This document shows positions 1 to 8,280 of a stretch of 64,000 nucleotides of DNA, piece by piece; within the stretch, counting starts at the first letter, position 1, and each line of letters opens with the position of its first letter. Source of the stretch: Pseudomonas sp. RIT-562 (GTDB taxonomy: Bacteria; Pseudomonadota; Gammaproteobacteria; Pseudomonadales; Pseudomonadaceae); the NCBI RefSeq assembly GCF_026241895.1, contig NZ_JAPJIV010000019.1:1-64000 (forward strand). The letters are read 5' to 3'. Under the pieces are notes generated by a model. It was not told the DNA's origin. It ran no database searches and saw only the letters and a list, made by a program, of their open reading frames with translations. Both the position numbers and the translations under genes were made by a program.

Positions 1-41
1 GCTTCGATGACCTGAAGCAGCTGACCGCCAAAACTGCGTAA
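1..41 (+). CDS. Possible 3' end of a truncated gene
   Basis: A reading frame open from the window edge ends at a TAA at 39-41. The twelve visible codons (ending LTAKTA) use typical Pseudomonas codons, so this may be the C-terminus of a gene that starts before the window. It is too short to identify, and chance cannot be excluded. The stretch from 42 to 250 that follows holds no gene I can support. Confidence 0.35.
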   Translation, partial: FDDLKQLTAKTA

Positions 42-250
42 CTCGTTGTTTACCAAGGAGTTTTCCGTTTCGACTGCGCCGGAAGTGGGGCGAATTATAG
101 ACATCTGAGATCTGCCGTCAAGGGCTGATCGCGTTTTTCTATCAGATAGCCGAATTAGCTGCATATAGATAGACGCGGCCGTAGCGAATGCGCAGTATAT
201 TGCCCAAACATGGATTTACTCTTGCTTCCTGCCCTGGACGATGCCGCGAA

Positions 251-1138
251 ATGAACAACCAGCCCCGCACCCTCTCCTCCACCCTGTTCTCGGTTGGCCT
301 GCTATTAATAGCCATGGCTTCGATCCAGTCTGGCGCGTCCCTGGCCAAGAGCATGTTTCCATTGGTAGGCGCGCAAGGGACTACGACCCTGCGCCTGATC
401 TTCGCCAGCGTGATCATGCTGCTGATCCTGCGACCATGGCGCGCCAAACTCACCGCCAAGTCTCTGCGTACGGTCATCGTCTACGGCATGGCACTAGGCG
501 GCATGAACTTCCTCTTCTATATGTCGCTGCAAACGGTTCCCCTGGGGATCGCGGTCGCACTGGAGTTCACCGGCCCGTTGGCCGTGGCGATCTACGCCTC
601 GCGTCGGGCGATCGACTTCCTGTGGATTGCGCTTGCTGCCATCGGCCTGCTGCTGCTTATCCCTACCGGCGCCACCAGCACCGGCATCGACCTGGTAGGT
701 GCGGGTTATGCACTCGGCGCCGGCGTTTGCTGGGCGCTGTACATTCTGTTCGGACAGAAAGCCGGTGCAGACAACGGCGTGCAGACTGCCGCATTGGGCG
801 TGATGATCGCAGCGCTGTTCGTGGCCCCCATAGGAATTGTGCATGCCGGTGCGGCTTTGCTCACCCCGTCACTGATTCCCGTGGCCCTCGGAGTCGCGAT
901 CCTGTCCACCGCCCTGCCCTACACACTGGAAATGGTCGCCCTCACCCGTATGCCTGCCCGAACCTTCGGCACGCTGATGAGTATCGAACCAGCGTTCGGT
1001 GCGCTGTCCGGTTTGCTGTTTCTGCATGAATACCTCTCCCTGTCACAGTGGATGGCCATCATGTGCATTATCCTGGCATCCGTCGGCGCCACGCTGACCA
1101 TGGGCAGTAACGCCAAGCCTGCGGTCGCAGTGGATTGA
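251..1138 (+). CDS. rhtA: EamA-family exporter, RhtA-like (threonine/homoserine)
   Basis: This 295-residue protein has about ten hydrophobic segments arranged as two EamA repeats, as expected for a drug/metabolite transporter of the inner membrane. The sequence (N-terminal MNNQPRTLSS, then a SIQSGASLAK segment; repeat 2 with a YTLEMVALTRMPAR motif and a SIEPAFGALSG helix) is that of the RhtA subgroup. RhtA proteins export threonine and homoserine in enterobacteria; the substrate here is inferred. I chose the ATG at 251 because it leads directly into the first membrane segment. An upstream start at 188 would add about 20 residues that do not look like family sequence. Confidence 0.82.
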   Translation: MNNQPRTLSSTLFSVGLLLIAMASIQSGASLAKSMFPLVGAQGTTTLRLIFASVIMLLILRPWRAKLTAKSLRTVIVYGMALGGMNFLFYMSLQTVPLGIAVALEFTGPLAVAIYASRRAIDFLWIALAAIGLLLLIPTGATSTGIDLVGAGYALGAGVCWALYILFGQKAGADNGVQTAALGVMIAALFVAPIGIVHAGAALLTPSLIPVALGVAILSTALPYTLEMVALTRMPARTFGTLMSIEPAFGALSGLLFLHEYLSLSQWMAIMCIILASVGATLTMGSNAKPAVAVD

Positions 1139-1316
1139 TAAAGGTTTAAGAGGGTCTGGTATTTAGCGGCAGTTTAGGCCATGTTTAACGCCCTGCCGCG
1201 CCCCACGACCCGGTGCCAGGCAGGGAATTTTCAGGATCTGGATATCAAAACGCTTCAAACGAGAGCGAATGCAGTCAGACCCGGGCATCAGATCCGGGGA
1301 CGCTATAAGGACAGTA

Positions 1317-1598
1317 ATGAAACGAATTTTGATACTGATCGCGGTACTCGCAGTTGCGGGTTGTGCGGCAACCTCCAAAACCCAGGTAAAACACGGCAAG
1401 AAGGGGCTGCACATCAACTGTTCCGGCCTGTCGTCATCTTGGGACAAGTGCTACACCAAGGCTGCCAACTCGTGCGCCCCCAAAGGTTACAAGGTCATCG
1501 CCAAGTCCGGTGACTCGGTTGAAGAACCTGGCGATTACCCTTTTGGCCTTAATCCTGCCGGCTACACCAGCCGCAGCATGATCGTCATCTGCAAGTAA
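1317..1598 (+). CDS. Small putative lipoprotein
   Basis: The product is 93 residues. It begins MKRILILIAVLAVAGC, a lysine-rich start, a hydrophobic stretch and a lipobox (AVAGC) giving a lipidated Cys at about residue 16. The mature part contains further cysteines (NCSGL, DKCYT, NSCAPKGY, VICK), which could form disulfides in the periplasm. The ATG at 1317 is preceded by a TAAGGA ribosome-binding site, which decides it over the upstream in-frame start at 1269. I do not recognise the family; the NSCAPKGYKVI region is typical of small Pseudomonas envelope lipoproteins of unknown role. It converges on the TetR gene with only 15 bases between the stop codons. Confidence 0.75.
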   Translation: MKRILILIAVLAVAGCAATSKTQVKHGKKGLHINCSGLSSSWDKCYTKAANSCAPKGYKVIAKSGDSVEEPGDYPFGLNPAGYTSRSMIVICK

Positions 1599-1613
1599 AT
1601 AACGCTCGTTGGG

Positions 1614-2162
1614 TCAACTGATCTGCTTGCGGATCTCGTCGTAGCTGGACTTCAGCACAGTGCGCTGGATATCCGGAGTCGCCAGCATCCGCGCCACAAC
1701 CAATGCCCCTATACACTGCGACAGGATTGCCCAGGCAAGAGCGTCGCTGCCGAGCGTCTGCGCCCAGCTTTGCTGGAGCCGACAGATCCAGTCTTGCGCC
1801 TGCTGACGAACTGCCTCGTCCGAACGCGCGATCTCAGCGCCCAAGGCGGGCAAAGCGCAACCCGTCTCTACATTCTCGACGTGCGCCATGCTCAGGTATT
1901 GCCGCAGACAGCGGTCCAGGCTATCCAGATCCTGATCCCCACCCAGCCGGGTCATGCTCTGTCCCAACTCGCGCTCGACGATCGACGCGAACAGTTCATC
2001 CTTGGATGAAAAGTGGCTGTAGAAAGCCCCTCCGCTCAAACCGACTGCCTTCATCAGGCCATCGACCCCCACGGTTGAAAATCCGCACCTCTTCGCCGAA
2101 GCAGCGCTGCTGTGCAACAGCTTTTCTCTGGTTTCCAGCTTGTGGTTGGCCGAGTAACGCAT
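1614..2162 (-). CDS. TetR-family transcriptional repressor
   Basis: The 182-residue protein has an N-terminal helix-turn-helix (residues about 10-55: KLETREKLLHSSA, then GVDGLMKAVGLSGGAFYSHFSSKDEL). The GAFYSHF-SKDEL element is the usual recognition helix of TetR repressors. The C-terminal part is the variable ligand-binding domain. The ATG at 2162 was chosen because the longer frame to 2420 runs through the divergent gene and has no family similarity. It is divergent from an SDR gene at 2253, and a tandem operator-like sequence lies between them, so it probably represses itself and the SDR/isomerase pair. The inducer is unknown. Confidence 0.85.
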   Translation of the reverse strand: MRYSANHKLETREKLLHSSAASAKRCGFSTVGVDGLMKAVGLSGGAFYSHFSSKDELFASIVERELGQSMTRLGGDQDLDSLDRCLRQYLSMAHVENVETGCALPALGAEIARSDEAVRQQAQDWICRLQQSWAQTLGSDALAWAILSQCIGALVVARMLATPDIQRTVLKSSYDEIRKQIS

Positions 2163-2210
2163 TGCCGTGCCCTCAGAATTGATCAACTTGACGCCCGTCG
2201 AATCGTAGCA

Positions 2211-2240
2211 TAACGTTCGTTTAGTTAACGATCGTTTACT
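2211..2240. promoter_or_regulatory. Probable TetR operator: two tandem 15-mers
   Basis: TAACGTTCGTTTAGT is followed directly by TAACGATCGTTTACT, two direct copies with two differences. The core AACGATCGTT of the second copy is a perfect palindrome, and the outer pattern TAACG..CGTTTA is typical of TetR-family operators. It lies 12 bases before the SDR start codon and about 50 bases upstream of the regulator's start codon, so bound repressor would block both transcripts. That the neighbouring TetR protein is the one binding is inference. Confidence 0.65.
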
Positions 2241-2252
2241 AAAGGGTCTGCC

Positions 2253-2981
2253 ATGCATAACAAGAAGGTCGTACTCGTTGTAGGCGCCGGTGATGCTACC
2301 GGCGGCGCCATCGCCAAGCGTTTCGCCCAGGAAGGGTTCGTCGCCTGCGTCACTCGACGAAGCGCCGATAAACTTCAGCCTCTGGTAGAGGCCATCCAGG
2401 CCACCGGTGCCGAGGCCCACGGTTTTGCCTGCGACGCCCGCAAGGAAGAGGATGTAGTAGCGCTGGTCGAGCAGATTGAAAGCCAGATCGGCCCCATCGA
2501 AGCGTTCGTTTTCAATATCGGCGCCAACGTGCCGTGCAGCATTCTGGAAGAGACGGCGCGCAAATATTTCAAGATCTGGGAGATGGCTTGCTTCTCAGGT
2601 TTTCTCAACGGTCGGGAAGTGGCCAAGCGCATGGCCAAACGGCAACGCGGCACGATTCTGTTCACTGGCGCCACGGCCGGACTGCGCGGCGCTGCAGGGT
2701 TTGCTGCATTTGCCGGGGCTAAACATGGCATCCGCGCCCTGGCCCAGAGCATGGCCCGGGAACTGGGGCCGATGAATATTCACGTGGCTCACGTGGTGGT
2801 AGACGGCGCCATCGATACCGATTTCATTCGCGACAACTTCCCCGATAAATACGCGACCAAGGACCAGGACGGCATCCTCGACCCCGAGCACATCGCCGAG
2901 AATTACTGGTACCTGCACAGTCAGCCGCGCGATGCCTGGACCTTCGAGCTCGACCTGCGGCCGTGGAACGAACGCTGGTAA
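2253..2981 (+). CDS. SDR-fold oxidoreductase-like protein without canonical catalytic residues
   Basis: The 242-residue protein has the Rossmann fold of short-chain dehydrogenases: a glycine-rich loop VVGAGDATGGAIA at about residue 8 and an FNIGAN stretch in place of the usual NNAG. The region of the YxxxK active site reads GFAAFAGAKHG, with Phe where the catalytic Tyr should be, and the residue 13 positions before it is Ala instead of the catalytic Ser; the Lys is kept. It may be a non-classical SDR subgroup or a pseudo-enzyme. It shares an operator region with the divergent TetR gene and is followed after 36 bases by a thioredoxin-fold isomerase, probably in one operon. Confidence 0.82.
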   Translation: MHNKKVVLVVGAGDATGGAIAKRFAQEGFVACVTRRSADKLQPLVEAIQATGAEAHGFACDARKEEDVVALVEQIESQIGPIEAFVFNIGANVPCSILEETARKYFKIWEMACFSGFLNGREVAKRMAKRQRGTILFTGATAGLRGAAGFAAFAGAKHGIRALAQSMARELGPMNIHVAHVVVDGAIDTDFIRDNFPDKYATKDQDGILDPEHIAENYWYLHSQPRDAWTFELDLRPWNERW

Positions 2982-3017
2982 GCCCCTCATTACGATAATA
3001 AGCAGAGCACATTGATC

Positions 3018-3608
3018 ATGCGTAAAACCGTGGAGTTCTTTTTCGACCTTGGCAGCCCGGCCACTTACCTGGCCTATACCCAACTGCCGCAGATCTGCCA
3101 GCAGACCGACAGCCAGTTGATTTACGTTCCGATGCTGCTGGGCGGCGTGTTCAAGGCGACCGGCAACGCGTCACCGGCAACCATTGCCGCCAAGGGTCGC
3201 TACATGTTCAAGGATCTGGATCGGTACGCGAAACGCTACGGCGTGCCACTCAAGTTCAACCCGCACTTCCCCATCAATACCCTGATGCTGATGCGCGCAG
3301 TGACCGGCATGCAGCTGCGCCATCCGGAACGCTTCGAGGCGTTTCTCGACTGTCTGTTCAAGGCGCTGTGGGTTGAGGGTCGCAGCCTGGATGACCTGGC
3401 GATTGTGGCTGCGGTGCTGACGGAACACGGATTTGATCCGGCTGAGACATTGGCGCTGACAGCCGATGAGGAGGTCAAGACCGCGCTCAAGTCCAACACC
3501 GAACGGGCGGTTCAAAGAGGCGTGTTTGGTGCGCCGAGCATGTTTGTGGGAGATGAACTGTTTTTCGGCCAGGATAGACTGGAGTTTGTCGTAGAGGCCT
3601 TGACCTGA
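3018..3608 (+). CDS. 2-hydroxychromene-2-carboxylate isomerase / DsbA-like family protein
   Basis: The 196-residue protein matches the thioredoxin-fold family of 2-hydroxychromene-2-carboxylate isomerases and kappa-class glutathione transferases. Signs are the start VEFFFDLGSPATYLA, the segment FNPHFPINTLMLMRA, and the C-terminal GVFGAPSMFVGDELFFGQDRL with the family's cis-Pro loop. The family uses glutathione in isomerising aromatic catabolic intermediates. No naphthalene-type genes are nearby, so the substrate is unknown. I chose the ATG at 3018 over the TTG two codons upstream. It probably forms an operon with the preceding SDR gene. A strong terminator follows. Confidence 0.85.
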   Translation: MRKTVEFFFDLGSPATYLAYTQLPQICQQTDSQLIYVPMLLGGVFKATGNASPATIAAKGRYMFKDLDRYAKRYGVPLKFNPHFPINTLMLMRAVTGMQLRHPERFEAFLDCLFKALWVEGRSLDDLAIVAAVLTEHGFDPAETLALTADEEVKTALKSNTERAVQRGVFGAPSMFVGDELFFGQDRLEFVVEALT

Positions 3609-3614
3609 ATGGGT

Positions 3615-3641
3615 GCAGGCGCCACTGCGGCGCCTGCTTTT
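3615..3641. terminator. Rho-independent terminator
   Basis: GCAGGCGCC and GGCGCCTGC form a perfect 9-bp stem with a 5-base loop, followed by TTTT on the + strand. It sits between the convergent isomerase and aminopeptidase genes and ends the SDR/isomerase operon. Confidence 0.85.
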
Positions 3642-3648
3642 CCCGCTG

Positions 3649-5460
3649 TCAGATGGCAGCAGTGCGGGTGTTCAACCACTCCAGCGCAGCCCCATCGAGC
3701 AGCGGGGCCAGGCGCTCGCGCACTTCGGCGTGATAGCCGTTGAACCACTGCTTTTCATCCTCCGTCAGCAGCGCTGGCAGCAGGCAGCGAGTATCGATTG
3801 GGCACAGGGTCAGGGTTTCGAATTTGAGGAACTCGCCGAACTCGCTTTTGCCTGCCTCGCGATTCAACACCAGGTTCTCGATTCGCACGCCCCAGCGCCC
3901 AGGACGATAGGTACCGGGTTCGATGGAAGTGATCATGCCCGGCTGCATGGCGGTTTGCGGTGCGGCAGCAGCCTGATAGGCAATTACCTGCGGACCTTCA
4001 TGCACGTTCAGGAAGTAACCCACGCCATGCCCGGTACCGTGGCCATAATCGACGCTTTCGGCCCAGATCGGCGCGCGTGCGATGGCGTCCAGCAGTGGCG
4101 AAAGAATACCTTTGGGGAACTGCGCCCGGGACAAGGCGATGACCCCCTTGAGCACCCGAGTGCAATCGCGCTTCTGCTCTTCGGTGGGCGTACCGACCGG
4201 AACCATCCGCGTGATGTCGGTGGTGCCACCCAAGTACTGGCCACCCGAGTCGATCAACAGCAGGCCGTCGCCCTCGATCACCGCGTGCTCTTCTTCGGTG
4301 GCGTGGTAGTGCGGCATCGCGCCGTTGGCGTTGAATGCGGCGATGGTGTTGAAGCTCAACGACACATACCCGGGACGACGGGTACGTGCTGCCGTAAGGT
4401 GCTCGTCGATTGTCAGCTCGGTGATGCGTTCACGGCCCCACGCCGACTCCAGCCACGCGAAGAATTCACACAGTGCGGCGCCGTCCTGCTCCATGGCCTG
4501 GCGGATGTGTTCGGCGTCAGCCAGGCTTTTTTGCGACTTGGCCAGGGTGGTCGGGTTCAGGCCTTCGACCAGTTTCACGCCACTATCAAGGTTATCCAGC
4601 AGCCCGGCGGTGATTCGCGCAGGATCGATTAACAGGCTGGCGCCAGCAGGAACCCCGCGCAATGCTTCAGCCACTTCGCTGTAATCACGCAGCGTCACAC
4701 CGTCCTGCTGGAGGATTGCACGCAACTCGGCGCTGACTTTGCTCAATGCCACGAACAAGGTCGCCTGGTCCTGCCCGATCAAGGCAAAGGAGACAAACAC
4801 CGGGTTGAACGACACGTCGCCGCCACGCAGGTTGAACAGCCAGGCGATGTCATCGAGTGTGGCAATGAAATGCCAGTCGGCGCCACGTTCCTTCATCACC
4901 TCGCGCAATGCGCCGAGTTTGTCTGTGCGACTGACCGTCGCTTGGGGCGGCAAGTGTTGATAGATCGGCTCGTTCGGCAGAATCGGGCGATCGCTCCAGA
5001 CTTCGTTCAACAGGTCGATGTCCGTGCGCAGGCGTGCGCCGCGGTTTTCAAGCTTGCCACCGAGAGTGCGCGCCGACGCCACCGCCATCACCGCACCGTC
5101 CACTGCCACCACCCCACCCTCAGGGGTCTGCTCAGCCAGCCAATCCAACGGCGAAGGCTGGCCCGGCTGCAGCTTGACCAGCTCGATGCCACTGCCTTCG
5201 AGCTCCTTGGTCGCCTGTTCCCAATAACGACTGTCGGCCCAGACTCCGGCGAAATCCGGCGTAACGATCAGCGTGCCGACGGAACCATGAAAGCCCGACA
5301 GCCACTGACGTCCCTGCCAGTAACCCGGCAGGTATTCCGACAGGTGCGGGTCCGCTGACGGCACCAGCAGTGCATGAATGCCCTCCCGGCTCATCAGCTT
5401 GCGGGTTTGCGCCAGGCGCTGGGGCACTGACCCATTGATCGAAGGCTGCGTACTCATCAT
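3649..5460 (-). CDS. Xaa-Pro aminopeptidase, three-domain M24 family (APP1-like)
   Basis: The 603-residue protein is a cytoplasmic metallopeptidase that removes an N-terminal residue before proline. It has two creatinase-like N-terminal domains (to about residue 310), the pita-bread catalytic domain, and a C-terminal extension ending EWLNTRT, as in the long eukaryotic-type aminopeptidase P. Metal-ligand regions are visible: LLIDSGGQYLGGTTDITR (Asp, Asp), GHGTGHGVGYFLNVHEGP (His), SIEPGTYRPGRWGVRIENL (Glu) and a final Glu. At about 600 residues it is longer than enterobacterial PepP (about 440). A start one codon downstream (5457) is equally possible. It appears to be a single-gene unit. Confidence 0.9.
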   Translation of the reverse strand: MMSTQPSINGSVPQRLAQTRKLMSREGIHALLVPSADPHLSEYLPGYWQGRQWLSGFHGSVGTLIVTPDFAGVWADSRYWEQATKELEGSGIELVKLQPGQPSPLDWLAEQTPEGGVVAVDGAVMAVASARTLGGKLENRGARLRTDIDLLNEVWSDRPILPNEPIYQHLPPQATVSRTDKLGALREVMKERGADWHFIATLDDIAWLFNLRGGDVSFNPVFVSFALIGQDQATLFVALSKVSAELRAILQQDGVTLRDYSEVAEALRGVPAGASLLIDPARITAGLLDNLDSGVKLVEGLNPTTLAKSQKSLADAEHIRQAMEQDGAALCEFFAWLESAWGRERITELTIDEHLTAARTRRPGYVSLSFNTIAAFNANGAMPHYHATEEEHAVIEGDGLLLIDSGGQYLGGTTDITRMVPVGTPTEEQKRDCTRVLKGVIALSRAQFPKGILSPLLDAIARAPIWAESVDYGHGTGHGVGYFLNVHEGPQVIAYQAAAAPQTAMQPGMITSIEPGTYRPGRWGVRIENLVLNREAGKSEFGEFLKFETLTLCPIDTRCLLPALLTEDEKQWFNGYHAEVRERLAPLLDGAALEWLNTRTAAI

Positions 5461-5524
5461 GTCTCCTGCTAATCACATATTCATCATTGTTGAAGCGCTG
5501 GTGTGCGTCGGCGCTTTGAAGGCC

Positions 5525-6682
5525 CTATTGCCAGAATGCCGGGGCACTGGCGCAGGCCGCTTTGATCAAGGTTACCGCCTGGTCGATGTCCTGGTCGGTG
5601 GTGAAACGTCCGAGACTCAGGCGGATGGTGCGACTTGCCGAGTGGGCGTCATGCCCAAGGGCCAGCAGCACGTGGGAGGGGGAATTACTGGCGGAATTGC
5701 ACGCCGAGGTCGCGGAAAACGCAATGGAGTGGCTCAATGCTGCGGAGTCGAATTCGCCTTCAGCAAAAGTCAGGCTCAGGGTGTGGGGAATGCGCTGCAC
5801 GGGACTGCCGTTGAGGCGAACCCCCTGAATGCTTGAGAGTTGTTCGAGCAGGCGTTGGCGCAGGCCGGCGATGGTGGCTTTTTCATCCTCGAACAGTTGC
5901 GCCGCCAACTCGAAAGCCACGCCCATGGCCGCGATCTGATGAGTGGCCAGGGTGCCCGAGCGCAACCCACCCTCGTGCCCACCGCCGTGAATCTGCGCGC
6001 GCAGGCGTTGTTGTGCACGAGGGCCGACGTACAGCGCACCGATGCCTTTAGGTCCATAGATCTTGTGTGCGGAGAACGACATCAAGTCCACAGGCAACTG
6101 GCCCAGGTCGATCACGACCTTGCCGGCGCCCTGCGCAGCGTCGACGTGGAACAAGGCATCACGGGCGCGCACGATCTCACCGATGGCGGCGATATCGTTG
6201 ACCGTGCCCAACTCGTTGTTGACCAGCATCAGCGAGACCAGAAAGGTGTCTTCGCGCATGGCTTCACTGACGGCCTGCGGGGTGATCAGGCCATCGGCAT
6301 CTGGCACCAGGTAAGTAACCGCGACCCCGACATCCTGCAACTGCCTGGCAGTGTCGAGTATCGCTTTATGTTCGATCTGACTGGTGATGACATGACCGCC
6401 AGCCACGCCCCGAGCCTGGGCTACGCCCTTGAGCGCGAGGTTATTCGATTCGGTGGCGCCGGAAGTCCATACGATCTGACTGGCCTGGGCGCCGACCAGA
6501 TCGGCGACCTGCTTGCGCGCATGCTCTACGGTTTGCCGGGCCTGTTGACCGAACGCATGGGAGCTGGACGCGGGGTTACCGAAGTTGCCGGCGAAACCCA
6601 GGCAGTCGACCATGACCTTAATGACGCGCTCATCCACCGGGGTGGTGGCGGCGTAGTCGAAATACAACGGGCGTTTATTCAT
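5525..6682 (-). CDS. Cysteine desulfurase (NifS/IscS-type, class V aminotransferase)
   Basis: The 385-residue PLP enzyme would convert cysteine to alanine and enzyme-bound persulfide. It has the family N-terminus YFDYAATTPVD, the pyridoxal lysine in SFSAHKIYGPKG (about residue 205), and a mobile loop SATSACNSASNSPSHVL with the active-site Cys (about residue 330). The SACxSAS pattern marks group I (IscS-like) enzymes. It is not next to iscR or iscU, so it is a stand-alone paralogue of the housekeeping isc gene; its sulfur acceptor is unknown. The gap from 6683 to 6886 contains nothing I can assign. Confidence 0.9.
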   Translation of the reverse strand: MNKRPLYFDYAATTPVDERVIKVMVDCLGFAGNFGNPASSSHAFGQQARQTVEHARKQVADLVGAQASQIVWTSGATESNNLALKGVAQARGVAGGHVITSQIEHKAILDTARQLQDVGVAVTYLVPDADGLITPQAVSEAMREDTFLVSLMLVNNELGTVNDIAAIGEIVRARDALFHVDAAQGAGKVVIDLGQLPVDLMSFSAHKIYGPKGIGALYVGPRAQQRLRAQIHGGGHEGGLRSGTLATHQIAAMGVAFELAAQLFEDEKATIAGLRQRLLEQLSSIQGVRLNGSPVQRIPHTLSLTFAEGEFDSAALSHSIAFSATSACNSASNSPSHVLLALGHDAHSASRTIRLSLGRFTTDQDIDQAVTLIKAACASAPAFWQ

Positions 6683-6886
6683 AAAAGACTCGCAGAGCGG
6701 GTTCCGGGATCAGGAGGCTCGTTACCGGAACGGCAAAGCGCAGCCTCGTGAGCTGCGCCGATATCCCAGAACGTTAGAAATACCTGATCGGAGGCCGTTA
6801 AAGAAGAACAACTTCATTTAAAAGTGCGTAGGAACGCTCCTGAAGTCGAGCTTAACAGGCATCGGCCAACCGGTTGAAGCAATGCA

Positions 6887-7501
6887 TCAGCCAATGCTCT
6901 CCAGCAGCAACGGATAAAGCGAGATCACCAGCAGTGCGGCCATGCCCCAGTTGAACGCGCGTAGCCAGCGGCGGTCCTTCAGAACGTTGCGCAACAGCGT
7001 GCCGCAGGCCGCCCAGACGCCGACGCTGGGCAGGTTGATCAGGGCAAACACCGCGGCAATCACGATGACATTGGTGAAATAGCCCTGCATTGGCGTGTAA
7101 GTGCTGATTGCACCAATCGCCATGATCCAGGCCTTGGGGTTTACCCACTGAAACGCCGCTGCACCCAGGTAGCTGATCGGCTTGCCCTTGCCGTCCTCGC
7201 TGTCGGACACCGGCCCGGAGTGGGCGATTTTCCATGCCAGATACAGCAGGTAGGCAGCGCCGACGTACCGCAAAACGGTGTAGAGCAATGGATAGGTTTG
7301 AAACACCGCACCCAGGCCGAAACCCACCGCCACCACCAGCACAAAAAAGCCGCAGGTAATGCCGAGCATATGCGGGATGGTGCGGTTAAAGCCGAAATTC
7401 ACGCCGGAAGCCAGCAACATGGTGTTGTTCGGGCCAGGGGTGATCGAGGTGACCAAGGCAAACAAGGCAAAGCCCAGCAGCAGATCGAGAGAGAGCGTCA
7501 T
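6887..7501 (-). CDS. LysE/RhtB-family amino-acid exporter
   Basis: The 204-residue protein has about six membrane segments and the family signature SITPGPNNTMLLASGVNFG near residue 20, with AYLLYLAWKIAHSG and QWVNPKAWIMA further on. It is an inner-membrane translocator of the LysE superfamily; the exported amino acid cannot be read from sequence. The ATG at 7501 has a GGA element at normal distance, whereas the start three codons upstream has it directly adjacent, so I prefer 7501. Confidence 0.87.
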   Translation of the reverse strand: MTLSLDLLLGFALFALVTSITPGPNNTMLLASGVNFGFNRTIPHMLGITCGFFVLVVAVGFGLGAVFQTYPLLYTVLRYVGAAYLLYLAWKIAHSGPVSDSEDGKGKPISYLGAAAFQWVNPKAWIMAIGAISTYTPMQGYFTNVIVIAAVFALINLPSVGVWAACGTLLRNVLKDRRWLRAFNWGMAALLVISLYPLLLESIG

Positions 7502-7598
7502 CGGTGGCATTCCATCAGGTCGGTCAGGTATCGACCCTATCGCACGCCACGCCGCAAGCCCATGGACAGTTGGGTGAAACTTCGAGCAGTACAGTCGT

Positions 7599-7868
7599 TC
7601 AGCTTGGGCGACCGTGCAGTTGCACAGTGCGCTCGGCGTTCATTTCGCCGTGCTTGTCGAAGCTGAAGATCTTTTGTGGCTGGCCGAGCAGTTCGGCTTT
7701 TTTCGCGTGGTACTCGTCGAACGACAGGCCACGACGATTAAGGTCTTCCAACGCCAGTTGGCGACTTTCTTGCGGTGTGTAAGGACGTAGTTCCGGGGAA
7801 ACGTGGCTTGCGCATCCAGCAAGTACGGAGAAGGCGAGCGACAGCAAAATGGCGATAGGAAGTTTCAT
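7599..7868 (-). CDS. Small putative lipoprotein
   Basis: The product is 89 residues. It starts MKLPIAILLSLAFSVLAGC, a clear lipoprotein signal with lipobox VLAGC, and continues with a short polar domain (PQESRQLALEDLNRRGLSFD, then HAKKAELLGQP) predicted to be largely helical. The ATG at 7868 coincides with the signal peptide and excludes the longer frame starting at 8096. I do not recognise a characterised family. It lies between the LysE exporter and the divergent msu operon and seems unrelated to either. Confidence 0.75.
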   Translation of the reverse strand: MKLPIAILLSLAFSVLAGCASHVSPELRPYTPQESRQLALEDLNRRGLSFDEYHAKKAELLGQPQKIFSFDKHGEMNAERTVQLHGRPS

Positions 7869-8093
7869 GGTGTGGCGTCCTGGCATCTGGGTTCGGGTCA
7901 ATGAACACAGGCTACCCGCGCCCTCGAGCGGGCAGAAATCAACGCTCTCGATAGTGGGTATCAAGCTTTCAGCGCAGCACGCCACCGCGGTTCGTAGGGT
8001 CTCCGCAATATTCCATAAAGATCTATAAATATTTTTTAATGGTCTTTTACGGAATAACCCGAGGCCTTTATAACAACTGCATCGAGCTGAACG

Positions 8094-8130
8094 CACTGTT
8101 GCTCCTGCAACTGTTTGCCAGGCAACAGTG
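8094..8130. promoter_or_regulatory. Palindromic upstream site, candidate SfnR enhancer
   Basis: CACTGTTGC at 8094-8102 and GCAACAGTG at 8122-8130 are perfect inverted repeats, with a further half-site TGCAACTG between them. The site lies about 80-115 bp upstream of a sigma-54 promoter, the normal position of an enhancer for an activator of SfnR type, and sfnR is the last gene of the operon. Binding by SfnR is inference. Confidence 0.55.
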
Positions 8131-8210
8131 AATCAACAATCAGCTCAAGGAATCGACAGCGAGAGCCGGCAGATTTGCCGCAACCCCCATGAAACCGGGC
8201 TTCCAGGGGT

Positions 8211-8226
8211 TGGTACAGCTCTTGCT
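8211..8226 (+). promoter_or_regulatory. Sigma-54 (-24/-12) promoter of msuEDC
   Basis: TGGTACAGCTCTTGCT matches the consensus TGGCACG-N4-TTGCW, with GG and GC at the correct 10-base spacing. It lies 55 bases before the msuE start codon. The operon also encodes a sigma-54 activator, which fits. Confidence 0.7.
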
Positions 8227-8280
8227 CAAGTCAGTGACTACTCACTGCTCCCCGAGCAACTGTTTAAAAAGGAACTGATC

